In this document: piece after piece, positions 28,416-38,323 of the stretch | Position numbering within the stretch: the first letter of the stretch is position 1 | Layout: each line of letters begins with the position of its first letter | Origin: Gemmatimonadaceae bacterium | Lineage (GTDB): Bacteria; Gemmatimonadota; Gemmatimonadetes; Gemmatimonadales; Gemmatimonadaceae | Length of the DNA stretch: 64,000 nucleotides | Direction: 5' to 3' | Assembly: GCA_025928185.1 (NCBI GenBank) | Contig: JAICKA010000008.1 | Span: 1-64,000 of the forward strand | Translations under genes and position numbers: made by a program | Notes under the pieces: generated by a model | Seen by the model: the letters and a program-made list of their open reading frames with translations, nothing else | Database searches by the model: none | What the model was told of the DNA's origin: nothing

Positions 28416-30848
28416 CTACTCGTCGCGGAGCGCCACGACCGGATCGACGCGCGTCGCGCGGAGCGCCGGGGCCAGCGTTGCGGCGAGCGCGATGCCGATC
28501 AGAACGAACGACACGAGCGCGAACGTCGCCGGGTCTGTGGCGCCGACGCCGTACAGCTGATTCGACAACAGCCGCGTGAGTCCGAATGCGGCGACCAGCC
28601 CGATCACAATACCGGCGAGGGCGAGCGCCATGCCCTGGCTGACGACCAGGCCGAGCACGCGACCGCGAGCGGCGCCGAGCGCCATGCGGATGCCCAGCTC
28701 GCGCGTGCGCTGCGCGACGGAATAGCTCATCACACCGTAGATACCGATCGTCGCGAGCAGCAGCGCGATTGTGGAGAACACGCCGAGCAGGATCATCGAG
28801 AGCCGACGCTGTCCGACCGACTTGTCGATCAGCGCGTCCATAGTGTTGACCGCGGAGAGCGGCAACTGCTTGTCGATCTCGCGCACCGCAGCGCGGGCCG
28901 CCGGGAGCAGTGCGAGCGGATTGCCCGCGGTGCGCAGGGCGACCGTCATGTTCCGTCCGCCCGACTGCGCGTACGGGAAGTAGTACTGGATTCGGCGCTC
29001 TGCATCCAGCCCTTCGTGCGCCGCGTGTCCCACTACGCCGATGATGGTGATCCAGGTGGAGTCCTTGCCGCCTGCGTTTGCGCCGAACGTGATGCGTTTG
29101 CCGATCGGATCGGCGTTGGCGAAATATTTCTTCGCGAACTCCTGATCGATCACCACGACGGGCAGCGTATTGGCGCGATCCTGATCGGTAAAGACGCGGC
29201 CCTTGATGAGCGGAATGCGGAGCGCGTCGAAGAACCGTGGCGTCACGATCCGGATATCGCCCCACGGGCCGTTCTGACCGGGCGGCACGGTGAGTCCTTC
29301 GATCATGAAACTGGCAGTCGACCAGCCGCCGCCGAATGGAATCACCGACGTGGCGCCCGCGTCGCGTACGCCGGGCAACGCGTTGAGCCGCGGCATCAGC
29401 TGCGCGGTGAAGAGCTCCTGGCTCGTGTCGGTCGGATATTTCACCTGCGGCAGCGCAATGTTGAACACAAGGACGTTGTGAGGGTCGAAGCCGGGATTCA
29501 CGTTCTCGAGCCGGCCCACGCTCTTGATCAACAGTCCGGCGCCGGCGAGCAGCGTCAGTGCGAGCGCGACTTCGGCCACGACGAGCCCGCGCCGCAGCGC
29601 ACGACCGGCGACCTCGGACCCGCCGCTGCGATTACCGTCTCTGAGCGTTTCCTGAAGATTCGATCGCGACGTCTGGAGCGCCGGCGCGAGCCCGAACAGC
29701 AGACCGGTGAGTACCGAAACGAGCAGCGTGAACAGCATTACCTGCCCGTCGACTCCAACCTCGCTCGCCCGCGACATGCCCGGATAAAGTGCGACGAGCG
29801 ATTTCACGCTCAGCACGGCGAGCAGCAGTCCAAGCACGCCGCCGGCGATGGCGAGCAGCACGCTCTCGGTGAGCAACTGTCGCACGAGTGAGCTGCGATC
29901 GGCGCCGAGCGCCGAGCGAATGGCGACTTCCTTGATGCGGAGCGCCGCGCGCGCGAGCAACAGGTTGGCGACGTTCGCGCAGGCGATGAGCAGCACGAAT
30001 CCGACGGCGCCGAGCAGCACGAGCAGCGCGGGACGGATGGACCCCGTCGAGAGATCGTCGAACGAGCGCACCTTGATGGTCCAGGTGGGCGCGAACTGGT
30101 TGGGGTACGTCTTCTTGAGATTTTCGGCGAACACCTTCATCTCGGACTGTGCAGTCGCGAGCGTGACGCCGGGCTTCAGTCGCGCGCTGAGATTCAGATA
30201 TTCGTTCGTGTAGCCGTTGGTGAACGCTTTCGCTGGCAGCGCCAGCGGAATGAAGACGTCCGCCGTCGTCGCGAAGAAGCTGTGGAAGCTCGGCGGCATC
30301 ACGCCGATGACACGGTACGTCTCGTCATTGAGCTCGACCGTCGAACCGATCGCCGAACGCTTGGCGCCGAACAGCCGTGTCCACAGACCGCTGCTCAGCA
30401 CCACGACGTGGTCGCGACCCGGTTGATCGTCGTCGCGCTGGATCGTGCGACCGAGCATCGGAGCGACGCCGAGCACGTGGAACCAGTCGCCGGAGACCTT
30501 CACCGCCGGTACGCGCTCCGGATCGCCAGTGCCCGTGACGTTGACGCCGAACTGCTGCTCGACCGCGACCGACTCGAAGCTCTTCGTCTTGTCGCGGTAG
30601 TCGCGGTAGCCGCGCGCCGACACGGGCGCTTCCATGTTGTGGAGCGACGGATAGAAGTGTTCGATCGACACCAGGCGGCCCGGATCGCGATATGGCAGCG
30701 CGCGCAGCAGCACGGTGTTGACGACACTGAAAATCGCGGTGTTCGCTCCAATCCCGAGCGCGAGCGTGACCACGACGATCGTCGTGAACGCAGGGCTCTT
30801 CTTCAGCCGGCGCAGGCTGTACCGGACGTCGCGCAGGAACGTGTCCAT
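28416..30848 (-). CDS. ADOP-type ABC permease (duplicated MacB_PCD/FtsX)
   Basis: MDTFLRDVRYSLRRLKKSPAFTTIVVVTLALGIGANTAIFSVVN; two FtsX domains; C-terminal RATRVDPVVALRDE. Confidence 0.93.
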   Translation of the reverse strand: MDTFLRDVRYSLRRLKKSPAFTTIVVVTLALGIGANTAIFSVVNTVLLRALPYRDPGRLVSIEHFYPSLHNMEAPVSARGYRDYRDKTKSFESVAVEQQFGVNVTGTGDPERVPAVKVSGDWFHVLGVAPMLGRTIQRDDDQPGRDHVVVLSSGLWTRLFGAKRSAIGSTVELNDETYRVIGVMPPSFHSFFATTADVFIPLALPAKAFTNGYTNEYLNLSARLKPGVTLATAQSEMKVFAENLKKTYPNQFAPTWTIKVRSFDDLSTGSIRPALLVLLGAVGFVLLIACANVANLLLARAALRIKEVAIRSALGADRSSLVRQLLTESVLLAIAGGVLGLLLAVLSVKSLVALYPGMSRASEVGVDGQVMLFTLLVSVLTGLLFGLAPALQTSRSNLQETLRDGNRSGGSEVAGRALRRGLVVAEVALALTLLAGAGLLIKSVGRLENVNPGFDPHNVLVFNIALPQVKYPTDTSQELFTAQLMPRLNALPGVRDAGATSVIPFGGGWSTASFMIEGLTVPPGQNGPWGDIRIVTPRFFDALRIPLIKGRVFTDQDRANTLPVVVIDQEFAKKYFANADPIGKRITFGANAGGKDSTWITIIGVVGHAAHEGLDAERRIQYYFPYAQSGGRNMTVALRTAGNPLALLPAARAAVREIDKQLPLSAVNTMDALIDKSVGQRRLSMILLGVFSTIALLLATIGIYGVMSYSVAQRTRELGIRMALGAARGRVLGLVVSQGMALALAGIVIGLVAAFGLTRLLSNQLYGVGATDPATFALVSFVLIGIALAATLAPALRATRVDPVVALRDE

Positions 30849-31068
30849 GGTTGGAGCGGGGTGGGGAGTGGGCGCGCGCGTCGCTTTACACGACGCAGGA
30901 TCAACTTTGGACAGTGCGCACCCGGTGAATGGTTCGCACGACGGATCGCTGCGTCGGAAGTGTCAGAAAACACACGCGGCGCCGCCCGACCGAAGTCGAA
31001 CGACGCCGCCTACTCCGCCCCCACAGGCGGAATCCCTCAGTGCATGGACCGCCGCGAGCTGGCGGCGA

Positions 31069-31692
31069 TCAGTATGGGAAGCGCGGTCTCGGCATCCCCG
31101 GCATTCCCATGCCTCCCATAACCCCACCGGGCCGTCCGCGGTTCCCGATGACGTCGCCACCGCCGATTGGACGGCCGGCTCGCGGGTGCCCGCGCGGATC
31201 GCAATCGTCACCGTCCATGATGGCGCCGCGAAGCACCGCACCGAGAATCGCTCCGATTCCCGAGCCACTATTTCCCGGCACGCTGGCGGTCGACGGATAC
31301 GTCGGCGCAGGCGTGGGCGACGGACGGGCCATTGGAGGGGCGTCAGGCGTCGGCGACTCGGACGGAGCCGGCGAGGAGGGCATCACCTCGATCTGCGGCG
31401 CGTCGGTCTCGGCGTCTGCCACCTCGACCGGACGCGGCGATGCCTTCACCGTCGGATGCTTCGTGCGCACGACCTTGGGCGCGTGCGGCGCTTCGACCTT
31501 CTTGAGCGCGACCGCCTTGTGGCTCTGAGGCGCGATCTCGTCAGGACTGATCTGGATGTCCTGCGTATGCGACGCGAGCTCGAGATCCTGCTTGAGGTCG
31601 GCGCTCATCGCAGTCTTGCGGGGCTGCGTCTTGCCGCAGGCAACGGCGGCAATCGCAATCGGAACCAGCGTCCACTTGATGACGTTTCTCAC
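31069..31692 (-). CDS. Proline-rich lipoprotein-like hypothetical protein
   Basis: VRNVIKWTLVPIAIAAVACGKT lipobox-like start, Pro/Ser linker, Gly-rich end. Confidence 0.5.
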   Translation of the reverse strand: MRNVIKWTLVPIAIAAVACGKTQPRKTAMSADLKQDLELASHTQDIQISPDEIAPQSHKAVALKKVEAPHAPKVVRTKHPTVKASPRPVEVADAETDAPQIEVMPSSPAPSESPTPDAPPMARPSPTPAPTYPSTASVPGNSGSGIGAILGAVLRGAIMDGDDCDPRGHPRAGRPIGGGDVIGNRGRPGGVMGGMGMPGMPRPRFPY

Positions 31693-31967
31693 GTCTTCCT
31701 CCTGAGCCAATCGATCTCGGGCGCTGTTGCGCGCGAGTAGCGGATGCTGGAATCAGCACGCCAAGGGCCATGTACAAAGTCCGAATCCGTGAGGTTTATC
31801 ACACAGTCCGTCACTTTCGGGGGACGGCGACGTCACCGCACTTGGACAGATCGGACTGGGGTAACCCGGCCACCCCACGGCATATTCGGGATCGCTGCCG
31901 GCGCAACGATCGTGGCGCCAACGTGTACTCTGACAACGCTGAATCAATATACCCTTACGTTCCGATC

Positions 31968-32567
31968 ATGTTGCGCACGCGAGCCGTCATTCTCGTTCTC
32001 TCGCTGGCGACCAGCGCATGCTCGCGGTCGCTCACCGTGTCGGCCGCCGACCGGCAGGCCATCATCGACTCGCTGACGCGCCAAGTGAAGGCGGCGTACG
32101 ACATCACCAAGCCGAACGTCGAGCAGCGGATGCTCAGCCTGTATCCCGACACGGGACGAATCGTTTCCGCGTCTGGCGGACAGATCACCACGTCGCGCGA
32201 CACGCTCGCGATGGGGATCAAGGCGTTCTGGGAAAACATCGGCGTGAACATGCGCGACCCGCACTGGATCTGGGACCGGATGATCTTCGACGTGCTCGCG
32301 CCGAACGCGGCGGTGATGACGGCGACCTATCACGTGCCGCACCGCACGCCGACGAACATGCCACACGTCATCGGCGGCGCATGGACCGCGGTGTTCCAGA
32401 AGCGCGGCGACCGCTGGTACATCGTGCAGGAGCACTTGTCCGACCAGCCGCCAATGTCCGATTCGGCGATGGCGGCCATGGCGCCGCCGATATCCACGCA
32501 GCCGGCGCCGGATTCTACGGCACGGCGCCCGCAGTCCCCGCCCGCCGCGGATCGGCGCCGGCCGTGA
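31968..32567 (+). CDS. SnoaL/DUF4440-like lipoprotein
   Basis: Lipobox SLATSACS; NTF2-like VFQKRGDRWYIVQEHLSDQP. Confidence 0.7.
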   Translation: MLRTRAVILVLSLATSACSRSLTVSAADRQAIIDSLTRQVKAAYDITKPNVEQRMLSLYPDTGRIVSASGGQITTSRDTLAMGIKAFWENIGVNMRDPHWIWDRMIFDVLAPNAAVMTATYHVPHRTPTNMPHVIGGAWTAVFQKRGDRWYIVQEHLSDQPPMSDSAMAAMAPPISTQPAPDSTARRPQSPPAADRRRP

Positions 32568-35364
32568 CGCGGCCGTGCTCGATGCGAACCGCGGCGCCGT
32601 AACCTTCGCGCAGCTCGCCGGGCAGCGACACGATCTGCGTGCGGTAGCCAAGTGCCTGCAGGCGCTCGATCACGTCGGGCGCGAAGCCGCCCTCGAGCTG
32701 CACCGTCGCCCCGGCGGGTGCTGCGCCGCGACCGCCGCGGCCCCCAAAGCCGCCACTGATGAGAAAGCGCGGCAGCTCCAACGCCGCCTGCGGATCGAGA
32801 TGCTGGTCGATCATGCCGGTGAGCACCTGGTACACCGCCGACGTGATCCACGCATTCCCCGCGGCGCCGAGCCCCATCACGGCGTGACGGTTCGCGCCGG
32901 AGCCCTGGAAGACGATCGTCGGCGCAATGGTGCTGCCGTGCCGCGCGAATGGCAGCCGCGCGCCGTACGCGTTCGGGTTGGTGCCGTACGACGCGAGCTT
33001 GTCGTTGTACAGGAATCCCAATCCCGGAGTGACGTAGAAATTGCCGCCCCAGGTGCCGAGCGTCTGCGTGGCGGCGACGACGTTGCCGTCGGCGTCGGCG
33101 ACGGCGAACGCCGTGGTGCCGGACGAGCGACACGATGCCGCCTGCTTTGCGTCGTAGCCGTGCGACTCGCACTCGGGCGGACGCGTGAGCTGGACGCTCG
33201 CCGTCTTCGTGCCCGGCCGCGCACAGGAGAGTGAATCGCCGCGCAGGGTCGCCGGGTTGATGGCCTTGTTCGGATCGAAACACGCCCAGCGCGCACGCGC
33301 GGTGTCCTTGTTGGTGAATGGCTCCGTCGTGACGGGCCACAGTCCCGGATCGGCGATGCGATTGCGCGTCGACGGCACGAGCTGCCAGGCCGCAATCATC
33401 GCGTGCAGCGTTCCCGCGTCGTCCTCGTACGGCTTCGGGTTCGGATACTGCTCGAGCAGGTTGAGCTTGGCGGCGAGCTCCGCGCCGCCAGACACCGGCG
33501 GCGCGCTCGAGAAGAACGTGTACCCGCGATAGCTGCCCTCCACCGGCTCGCGCTGCGCCGCGTAGTAGCGCGCCATGTCCGTCGAATCCATCGCGTTGCC
33601 GTGCGCGTGCAGGTCGCTGACGAGGCGGTGTGCGATCTCGCCCTTGTAGAAAGCGTCCGCGCCACCCTTGGCGATCTGCTCGAGCGTCCAGGCAAGATCT
33701 GGGTTCTTGAGCGTGTCCCCCGCGTGAATCGGCTCGCCGTGGGGAAAGAACAGCGCGCGGCTGCCGGGATACTTCAGAAAATGCTCACGCTCGGTGGCGA
33801 GCGTCGTCGCGGTCCCTTCGCTCATCACGTAACCGTCACGCGCAGCGCGAATGGCCGGCGCGAGCAGATCGGCCCACGGAATGTGCTTGCTGCCGTACTT
33901 CTGCCAGGCGAGGTACATCGCCGCCACGGTGCCGGGCACGTTGACGAGCACTGGTCCGTCGTCGGGGAGCCGGCCTTCGTGCAGGAGACTCGTGTTGTCG
34001 AGGCCCGCGTGCTCCGGCACCCGCGACATGAACTCGATCAGCCGCGGCGTGTCCATTCCTTTCAAATACACGAGCATCTGGCCGTAGCCGCCCGGGCCGC
34101 TCGCGTCCGGCTCGACGACGCCGAGCGTGAACGAGATTGCGACAGCGGCGTCGACGACGTTGCCGCCCTTCTTCAACATCTCGATACCGGCCGCGGTCGC
34201 GACCGGATGCGCGCTCGACACGGCGGCGCGTCCCGTTGCCGATTGGCGATAGGGCGGATGCTCGCGCAACATGTCGTGCAGCACCGCTTCCAGATCGTGA
34301 TCATTCGCCGCGGCGAGCGCGCGCGGGCGGTACTTCGATTTCAGCTGCTGCCAGGCGGCGAGGCGAGCTGCCGCGTCGGGTGTCGAGTAGTAGAGGTGTG
34401 CCGTGCGGTTCCAGAGTTGATCGAAGGCGTCCGCGTTGTGCCGCGCGCGATCGATGGCCAGCGCCGCGCCGGCCTGCTCGACGAGATGTTCGTCGACGGC
34501 GGCGGGTGCGTCGACGGTCCAGAGACCTCCGCTGGGCGCCGCGAGCAGATTCGACTCGCGATCGCCGGTGCGGTCCGGATCGCCGTTGTACGAAACGTTG
34601 GCGACGCGCGGAATGTCGGTCAGTGCGAGCCGCTTGCCGTCGGGACTCCACGCGGATTCGGCGTGCCGCGCGCTGACGAGATTGACGTAGCGGCCGTCGA
34701 GCGGAATGACGTACACGCCGCCGCGCGGCCCGTCGGCGGTCCACGAGAGGCGCTCGCCGTCCGGTGCCCAGGCTGGATCCTCGAGACGCGGATCGGTGAA
34801 CACGACGGTGTCACTGCCGCCCGCCAGCGAGCGGACATGGAGCTGACGTGTGCCGTTCGCGATCGCGACGTACGCGAGGCGCGAGCCGTCACGCGTGAGC
34901 ACCGGAGACTCTTCGGCCGCATTCTCGCTCGTGAGACGCGCCTCGCGGCCGTCGGGCTGCCGCACCCACAGCTCGGCCGCGCCGAGTCGGCCGCGGACGA
35001 AGTAGATGCGACCGTCTGGTGCGACCGCGGGTCGGCCACTCGGGAGCGCGGAGTTGGTCAGTGGCGTCGGCTCGGCGGCCGCGCTGTCCGAGCGCAGCGC
35101 GACGCGCCAGAGCTCGAAACGCCCGGATCGATCGGACGAATAGACGATCGCCGATCCGTCCGGCGTCCACGACGGTTCGCGGTCCCAGGCCGCTCCGGAG
35201 GTGAGCCGCGTCCAGTGTCCGTTGGCCGACTGGATCCAGAGATCACCACGCACGCTCACGGCCAGGCGCCCGTCCGGCGCGTAGGCGGGATTCCGCGCAC
35301 CGGTCGCCGGCGCGTTGAGAGTTGCTTGGAGGAGGAGAGCGGCGACGGTGGGGAGGATCAGCAT
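32515..35364 (-). CDS. TolB/PD40 beta-propeller fused to gamma-glutamyltransferase
   Basis: PD40 repeats (NPAYAPDGRLAVSVRGDLW, EPSWTPDGSAIVYSSDRSGRFELW) then GGT AVSSAHPVATAAGIEMLKKGGNVVDAAVAISFTLGVVEP and GTTAFAVADADGNVVAATQTL. Confidence 0.88.
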   Translation of the reverse strand: MLILPTVAALLLQATLNAPATGARNPAYAPDGRLAVSVRGDLWIQSANGHWTRLTSGAAWDREPSWTPDGSAIVYSSDRSGRFELWRVALRSDSAAAEPTPLTNSALPSGRPAVAPDGRIYFVRGRLGAAELWVRQPDGREARLTSENAAEESPVLTRDGSRLAYVAIANGTRQLHVRSLAGGSDTVVFTDPRLEDPAWAPDGERLSWTADGPRGGVYVIPLDGRYVNLVSARHAESAWSPDGKRLALTDIPRVANVSYNGDPDRTGDRESNLLAAPSGGLWTVDAPAAVDEHLVEQAGAALAIDRARHNADAFDQLWNRTAHLYYSTPDAAARLAAWQQLKSKYRPRALAAANDHDLEAVLHDMLREHPPYRQSATGRAAVSSAHPVATAAGIEMLKKGGNVVDAAVAISFTLGVVEPDASGPGGYGQMLVYLKGMDTPRLIEFMSRVPEHAGLDNTSLLHEGRLPDDGPVLVNVPGTVAAMYLAWQKYGSKHIPWADLLAPAIRAARDGYVMSEGTATTLATEREHFLKYPGSRALFFPHGEPIHAGDTLKNPDLAWTLEQIAKGGADAFYKGEIAHRLVSDLHAHGNAMDSTDMARYYAAQREPVEGSYRGYTFFSSAPPVSGGAELAAKLNLLEQYPNPKPYEDDAGTLHAMIAAWQLVPSTRNRIADPGLWPVTTEPFTNKDTARARWACFDPNKAINPATLRGDSLSCARPGTKTASVQLTRPPECESHGYDAKQAASCRSSGTTAFAVADADGNVVAATQTLGTWGGNFYVTPGLGFLYNDKLASYGTNPNAYGARLPFARHGSTIAPTIVFQGSGANRHAVMGLGAAGNAWITSAVYQVLTGMIDQHLDPQAALELPRFLISGGFGGRGGRGAAPAGATVQLEGGFAPDVIERLQALGYRTQIVSLPGELREGYGAAVRIEHGRVTAGADPRRAGTAGAVP

Positions 35365-35433
35365 CGGGTGGGCTCCGGAGACGGACGCAAGTCGTGCGAT
35401 GAAGGTCGAGACAGGGCGCGGGGGAGTCAATGA

Positions 35434-35488
35434 GCGGATGAACGGCGGAGCGGGCGCTCGCTGGAGCGGTGGAACGCGAACTACCCAG
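35434..35488 (+). repeat. Left arm of ~55-bp imperfect inverted repeat bracketing mutM
   Basis: CGGATGAACGGCGGAGCGGGCGCTCGCTGGAGCGGTGGAACGCGAACTACCCAG matches reverse complement of 36456-36511. Confidence 0.8.
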
Positions 35489-35510
35489 CCGCCAGATTGC
35501 AGGCTTCAGC

Positions 35511-35537
35511 CGTTCCATCGTTCCACCGTTCCACCGG
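35511..35537. repeat. 8-bp tandem repeat (TTCCACCG)n upstream of mutM
   Basis: cgttccatcgttccaccgttccaccgg. Confidence 0.85.
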
Positions 35538-35539
35538 CC

Positions 35540-36391
35540 ATGCCCGAGCTTCCGGACATCACCGTCTATGTCGAAGCGCTGCGGGAGCGAATCGTTGGAC
35601 AGGATCTGTTGTCGATCCGGCTCACGACGCCGTTTCTCCTGCGCACTGTCGATCCGCCAATCGAGGCGCTGATTGGCAAGCGCGTCGATGGCATAGAGCG
35701 CTCGGGCAAGCGGATCGTCATCGCACTCGACGACGACTTGTTCCTCGTGCTTCATCTGATGATTGCCGGGCGGCTGCACTGGTTCGATCGCGGCAGAAAA
35801 GTTGGCGCACGTGGACTGCTCGCCGCGATCGAATTTCCGAGTGGCACGCTGACACTCACCGAAGCAGGAACGAAGCGGCGTGCGTCGCTTCACGTCGTGC
35901 GGGGACGCTCGGGGCTCGACGAGCACGAGCGCGGTGGCCTCGAGGTGCTCGAGGGGTCACTGCCGGAATTTGCCGCGCGATTACGCTCGGAGAATCACAC
36001 CATCAAGCGAGCGCTCACCGATCCGCAGCTGTTGAGCGGCATCGGCAACGCATACTCGGACGAGATCCTCCACCGCGCGCGTCTGTCGCCGGCGAAGCTG
36101 ACGAGCCGAATGAGCGATGACGAAATGTCTCAGCTTTACGATGCCACGCGCGCGGTGCTGACCGAATGGACCGACCGGCTGCGTACAGACGCGGCGGGCG
36201 GTTTTCCGGAGCACGTCACGGCGTTTCGAGACGGTATGGCGGTGCACGGCCGCTACGGCCAGCCCTGTCCGGTGTGCGGCTCACCGGTGCTGCGCATTCG
36301 CTACGCGGACAACGAGACGAACTACTGCGCCACCTGCCAGACCGGCGGCAAGCCGCTGGCGGACCGCGCACTTTCGAGAATTCTCAAGTAG
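35540..36391 (+). CDS. mutM: Formamidopyrimidine-DNA glycosylase family protein
   Basis: MPELPDITVYVEAL N-terminus, SENHTIKRALTDPQLLSGIGNAYSDEIL, C-terminal CPVCG...CATCQTGGK zinc finger. Confidence 0.9.
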   Translation: MPELPDITVYVEALRERIVGQDLLSIRLTTPFLLRTVDPPIEALIGKRVDGIERSGKRIVIALDDDLFLVLHLMIAGRLHWFDRGRKVGARGLLAAIEFPSGTLTLTEAGTKRRASLHVVRGRSGLDEHERGGLEVLEGSLPEFAARLRSENHTIKRALTDPQLLSGIGNAYSDEILHRARLSPAKLTSRMSDDEMSQLYDATRAVLTEWTDRLRTDAAGGFPEHVTAFRDGMAVHGRYGQPCPVCGSPVLRIRYADNETNYCATCQTGGKPLADRALSRILK

Positions 36392-36393
36392 CG

Positions 36394-36431
36394 CTGGAAC
36401 GGTGGAACGGTGGAACGGTGGAACGGTGGAA
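36394..36431. repeat. 8-bp tandem repeat (GGAACGGT)n downstream of mutM
   Basis: ctggaacggtggaacggtggaacggtggaacggtgga. Confidence 0.9.
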
Positions 36432-36455
36432 GTCTGCGCCCTCACACCTGGCCAC

Positions 36456-36511
36456 TCGGTAGTTCGCGTTCCACCGTTCAAGCGAAGCGCCCGTTCAAGC
36501 GTTCATCCGTT
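36456..36511 (-). repeat. Right arm of inverted repeat bracketing mutM
   Basis: Includes GGTAGTTCGCGTTCCACCG (36458-36476), exact reverse complement of 35467-35485. Confidence 0.8.
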
Positions 36512-36513
36512 GT

Positions 36514-37257
36514 TCATCCGTTCGTCAACACCTCGACCATGCCGCCGCGGATCATGATCGTGTGCTCGTAGTGCGCGGCGAGACAGCCGGTGAGCGTCCG
36601 GATCGTCCAGCCGTCGTCTTCCTCCACCACCGGCGTCGGCGACTCGCTGATGATCGGCTCGAGCGCAATCACCAGCCCTTCCTGCAGTCGGCCCGCGGTG
36701 AACGGGCTGAAGAAGTTCGGCACCGACGGCGGCTCGTGCAGCGCGCGGCCGACACCATGGCCGCACATGTCGTGGATGACGGCGTGGCCGCGCCGCTCCA
36801 CTTCCGCCTCGACGGCGCGACCCAGCTCGGCCACGCGGACACCCGCGCCGGCAACGCTCACGGCCCGATCGAAGGCCGCGACCGCGCATTCGATCAGCGA
36901 CTCGGCGCGCGCACTCGATGGGGGAAGCACGACGGTGATCGCCGCATCGGCGATGTAGCCGTCGAGCTCCGCGGTCACGTCGATCTTCACGACGTCGCCG
37001 GCGCGCAGCACCCGCGGACCCGGAATGCCGTGCACGACTTCGTCGTTGACACTGATGCAGTTGAAGCCGGGGAAGTCGTACGTGAGTTGCGGCGCCGATC
37101 GCGCGCCGTGCCGCCGCAGAAACGCGGCGCCCACGTCGTCCAGCTGTGCCGTCGTCATGCCGGGCCGCGCCGCGTTCCGCATTTCGCGCAGCGCTTGCGC
37201 GACCAGCTTGCCCACGGCCCGCATGCCGGCCAGATCACTCTTCGACTCGATCGTCAT
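36514..37257 (-). CDS. map: Methionine aminopeptidase type I
   Basis: CISVNDEVVHGIPGPRVLRAGDVVKIDV, HDMCGHGVGRALHEPPSVPNF, GLVIALEPI. Confidence 0.95.
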   Translation of the reverse strand: MTIESKSDLAGMRAVGKLVAQALREMRNAARPGMTTAQLDDVGAAFLRRHGARSAPQLTYDFPGFNCISVNDEVVHGIPGPRVLRAGDVVKIDVTAELDGYIADAAITVVLPPSSARAESLIECAVAAFDRAVSVAGAGVRVAELGRAVEAEVERRGHAVIHDMCGHGVGRALHEPPSVPNFFSPFTAGRLQEGLVIALEPIISESPTPVVEEDDGWTIRTLTGCLAAHYEHTIMIRGGMVEVLTNG

Positions 37258-37291
37258 CCGCCGTTGTCCTCTCCGCGCTCTTCGCCGCCCT

Positions 37292-38200
37292 TCACAATTC
37301 CATCACACCGTCGCACACGAGCACCGTTCGTCCGCCCACCCGAGCCGCGGTGATCTTTCCACTTTTCTTATCTGCTTCGACCTCGAGAATGCTCGGTCGA
37401 CCCATCTCGAAGCCCTGCTCCACGATCCAGCGCAGCGTCCCGTCGAAGCGCGGGTCGCGTGCCGCCAGGTAGCCGCCCAGTGCCACGCACGCGCTGCCCG
37501 TCGCCGGATCCTCCGGCACACTGATGCCAGGCGCAAACATCCGCGCCCGAACATCCGAGTTCGGTCGTTCGCCATCGAGTGCGAACACGAACACCATGTT
37601 CGTGACATATCGCCGCAGCGCGGATTCCCACAGATCGAGCTTGATGCGCGCCCTCGCCACGGCGGCACGATCGCGCAGCGGCACGAACAGAAACGGCGTG
37701 CCGCACGAGACCGACTCCGGCCGCATCTCGCCGCCCGCGAGATCGTTCGGCGAGAGCGAGAGCATCGCCGCCAGCACCTCGGTCGCCGGCGGCGGTGGTC
37801 CCACTTCGGGCAATTTCGCGGCCGTGAGCTGCGCGAACTCCGGCACTCCGCTCGCCGAACGTATCGTCACCGGCACCGGCCCGACGCCCTCTTCGAGGAC
37901 GATGCGCGTCTCCGCACCGGTGAGCGTCACCGCTCCCGTCGCCGCGAGCACGTGCGCGGTGCCTACCGTCGGGTGGCCGGCAAACTGGAGCTCGCCGCCT
38001 GGCGTGAAGATCCGTACCCGCGCCGTGTGACGCGGGTCGGACGGCGGCAGCACGAACGTCGTCTCCGAGAAGTTGAACTCCCGCGCAATTTTCGGCATCA
38101 GCGCGGGACCGATCTCGCGCGCGTCCGGAAAAACCGCGAGCTGGTTGCCGCCGAAGCGACGGTCGGTGAACACGTCGCAGGTGACGTATTTGGCTTTCAT
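37292..38200 (-). CDS. PhzF family isomerase/epimerase
   Basis: YVTCDVFTDRRFGGNQLAVFPDA, FAGHPTVGTAHVL, EDPATGSACVALGGYLA. Confidence 0.92.
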   Translation of the reverse strand: MKAKYVTCDVFTDRRFGGNQLAVFPDAREIGPALMPKIAREFNFSETTFVLPPSDPRHTARVRIFTPGGELQFAGHPTVGTAHVLAATGAVTLTGAETRIVLEEGVGPVPVTIRSASGVPEFAQLTAAKLPEVGPPPPATEVLAAMLSLSPNDLAGGEMRPESVSCGTPFLFVPLRDRAAVARARIKLDLWESALRRYVTNMVFVFALDGERPNSDVRARMFAPGISVPEDPATGSACVALGGYLAARDPRFDGTLRWIVEQGFEMGRPSILEVEADKKSGKITAARVGGRTVLVCDGVMEL

Positions 38201-38323
38201 GTCTGGAAAATGTAGTGCCGACTGAATGGGAACCCCGCCGCTGAGCGCCGGGGTTCAACCGTGCCATTGCCTGCGCCGTAGTCTATCATACGGAAGGCAG
38301 GCTTTCAGTCGTACAGTCGGACC

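Noticed and set aside
28302-29891. 529-aa plus-strand ORF antisense to the ADOP permease
   Set aside because: Mirror ORF; the permease on the minus strand is unambiguous
33403-35433. 676-aa plus-strand ORF antisense to the GGT fusion
   Set aside because: Low-complexity R/A/E composition with no motif; minus strand encodes a clear enzyme
38230-38256. GAACCCCG...CGGGGTTC hairpin between phzF and the VWA/GATase gene
   Set aside because: Lies between divergent genes with no T tract; function not supportable
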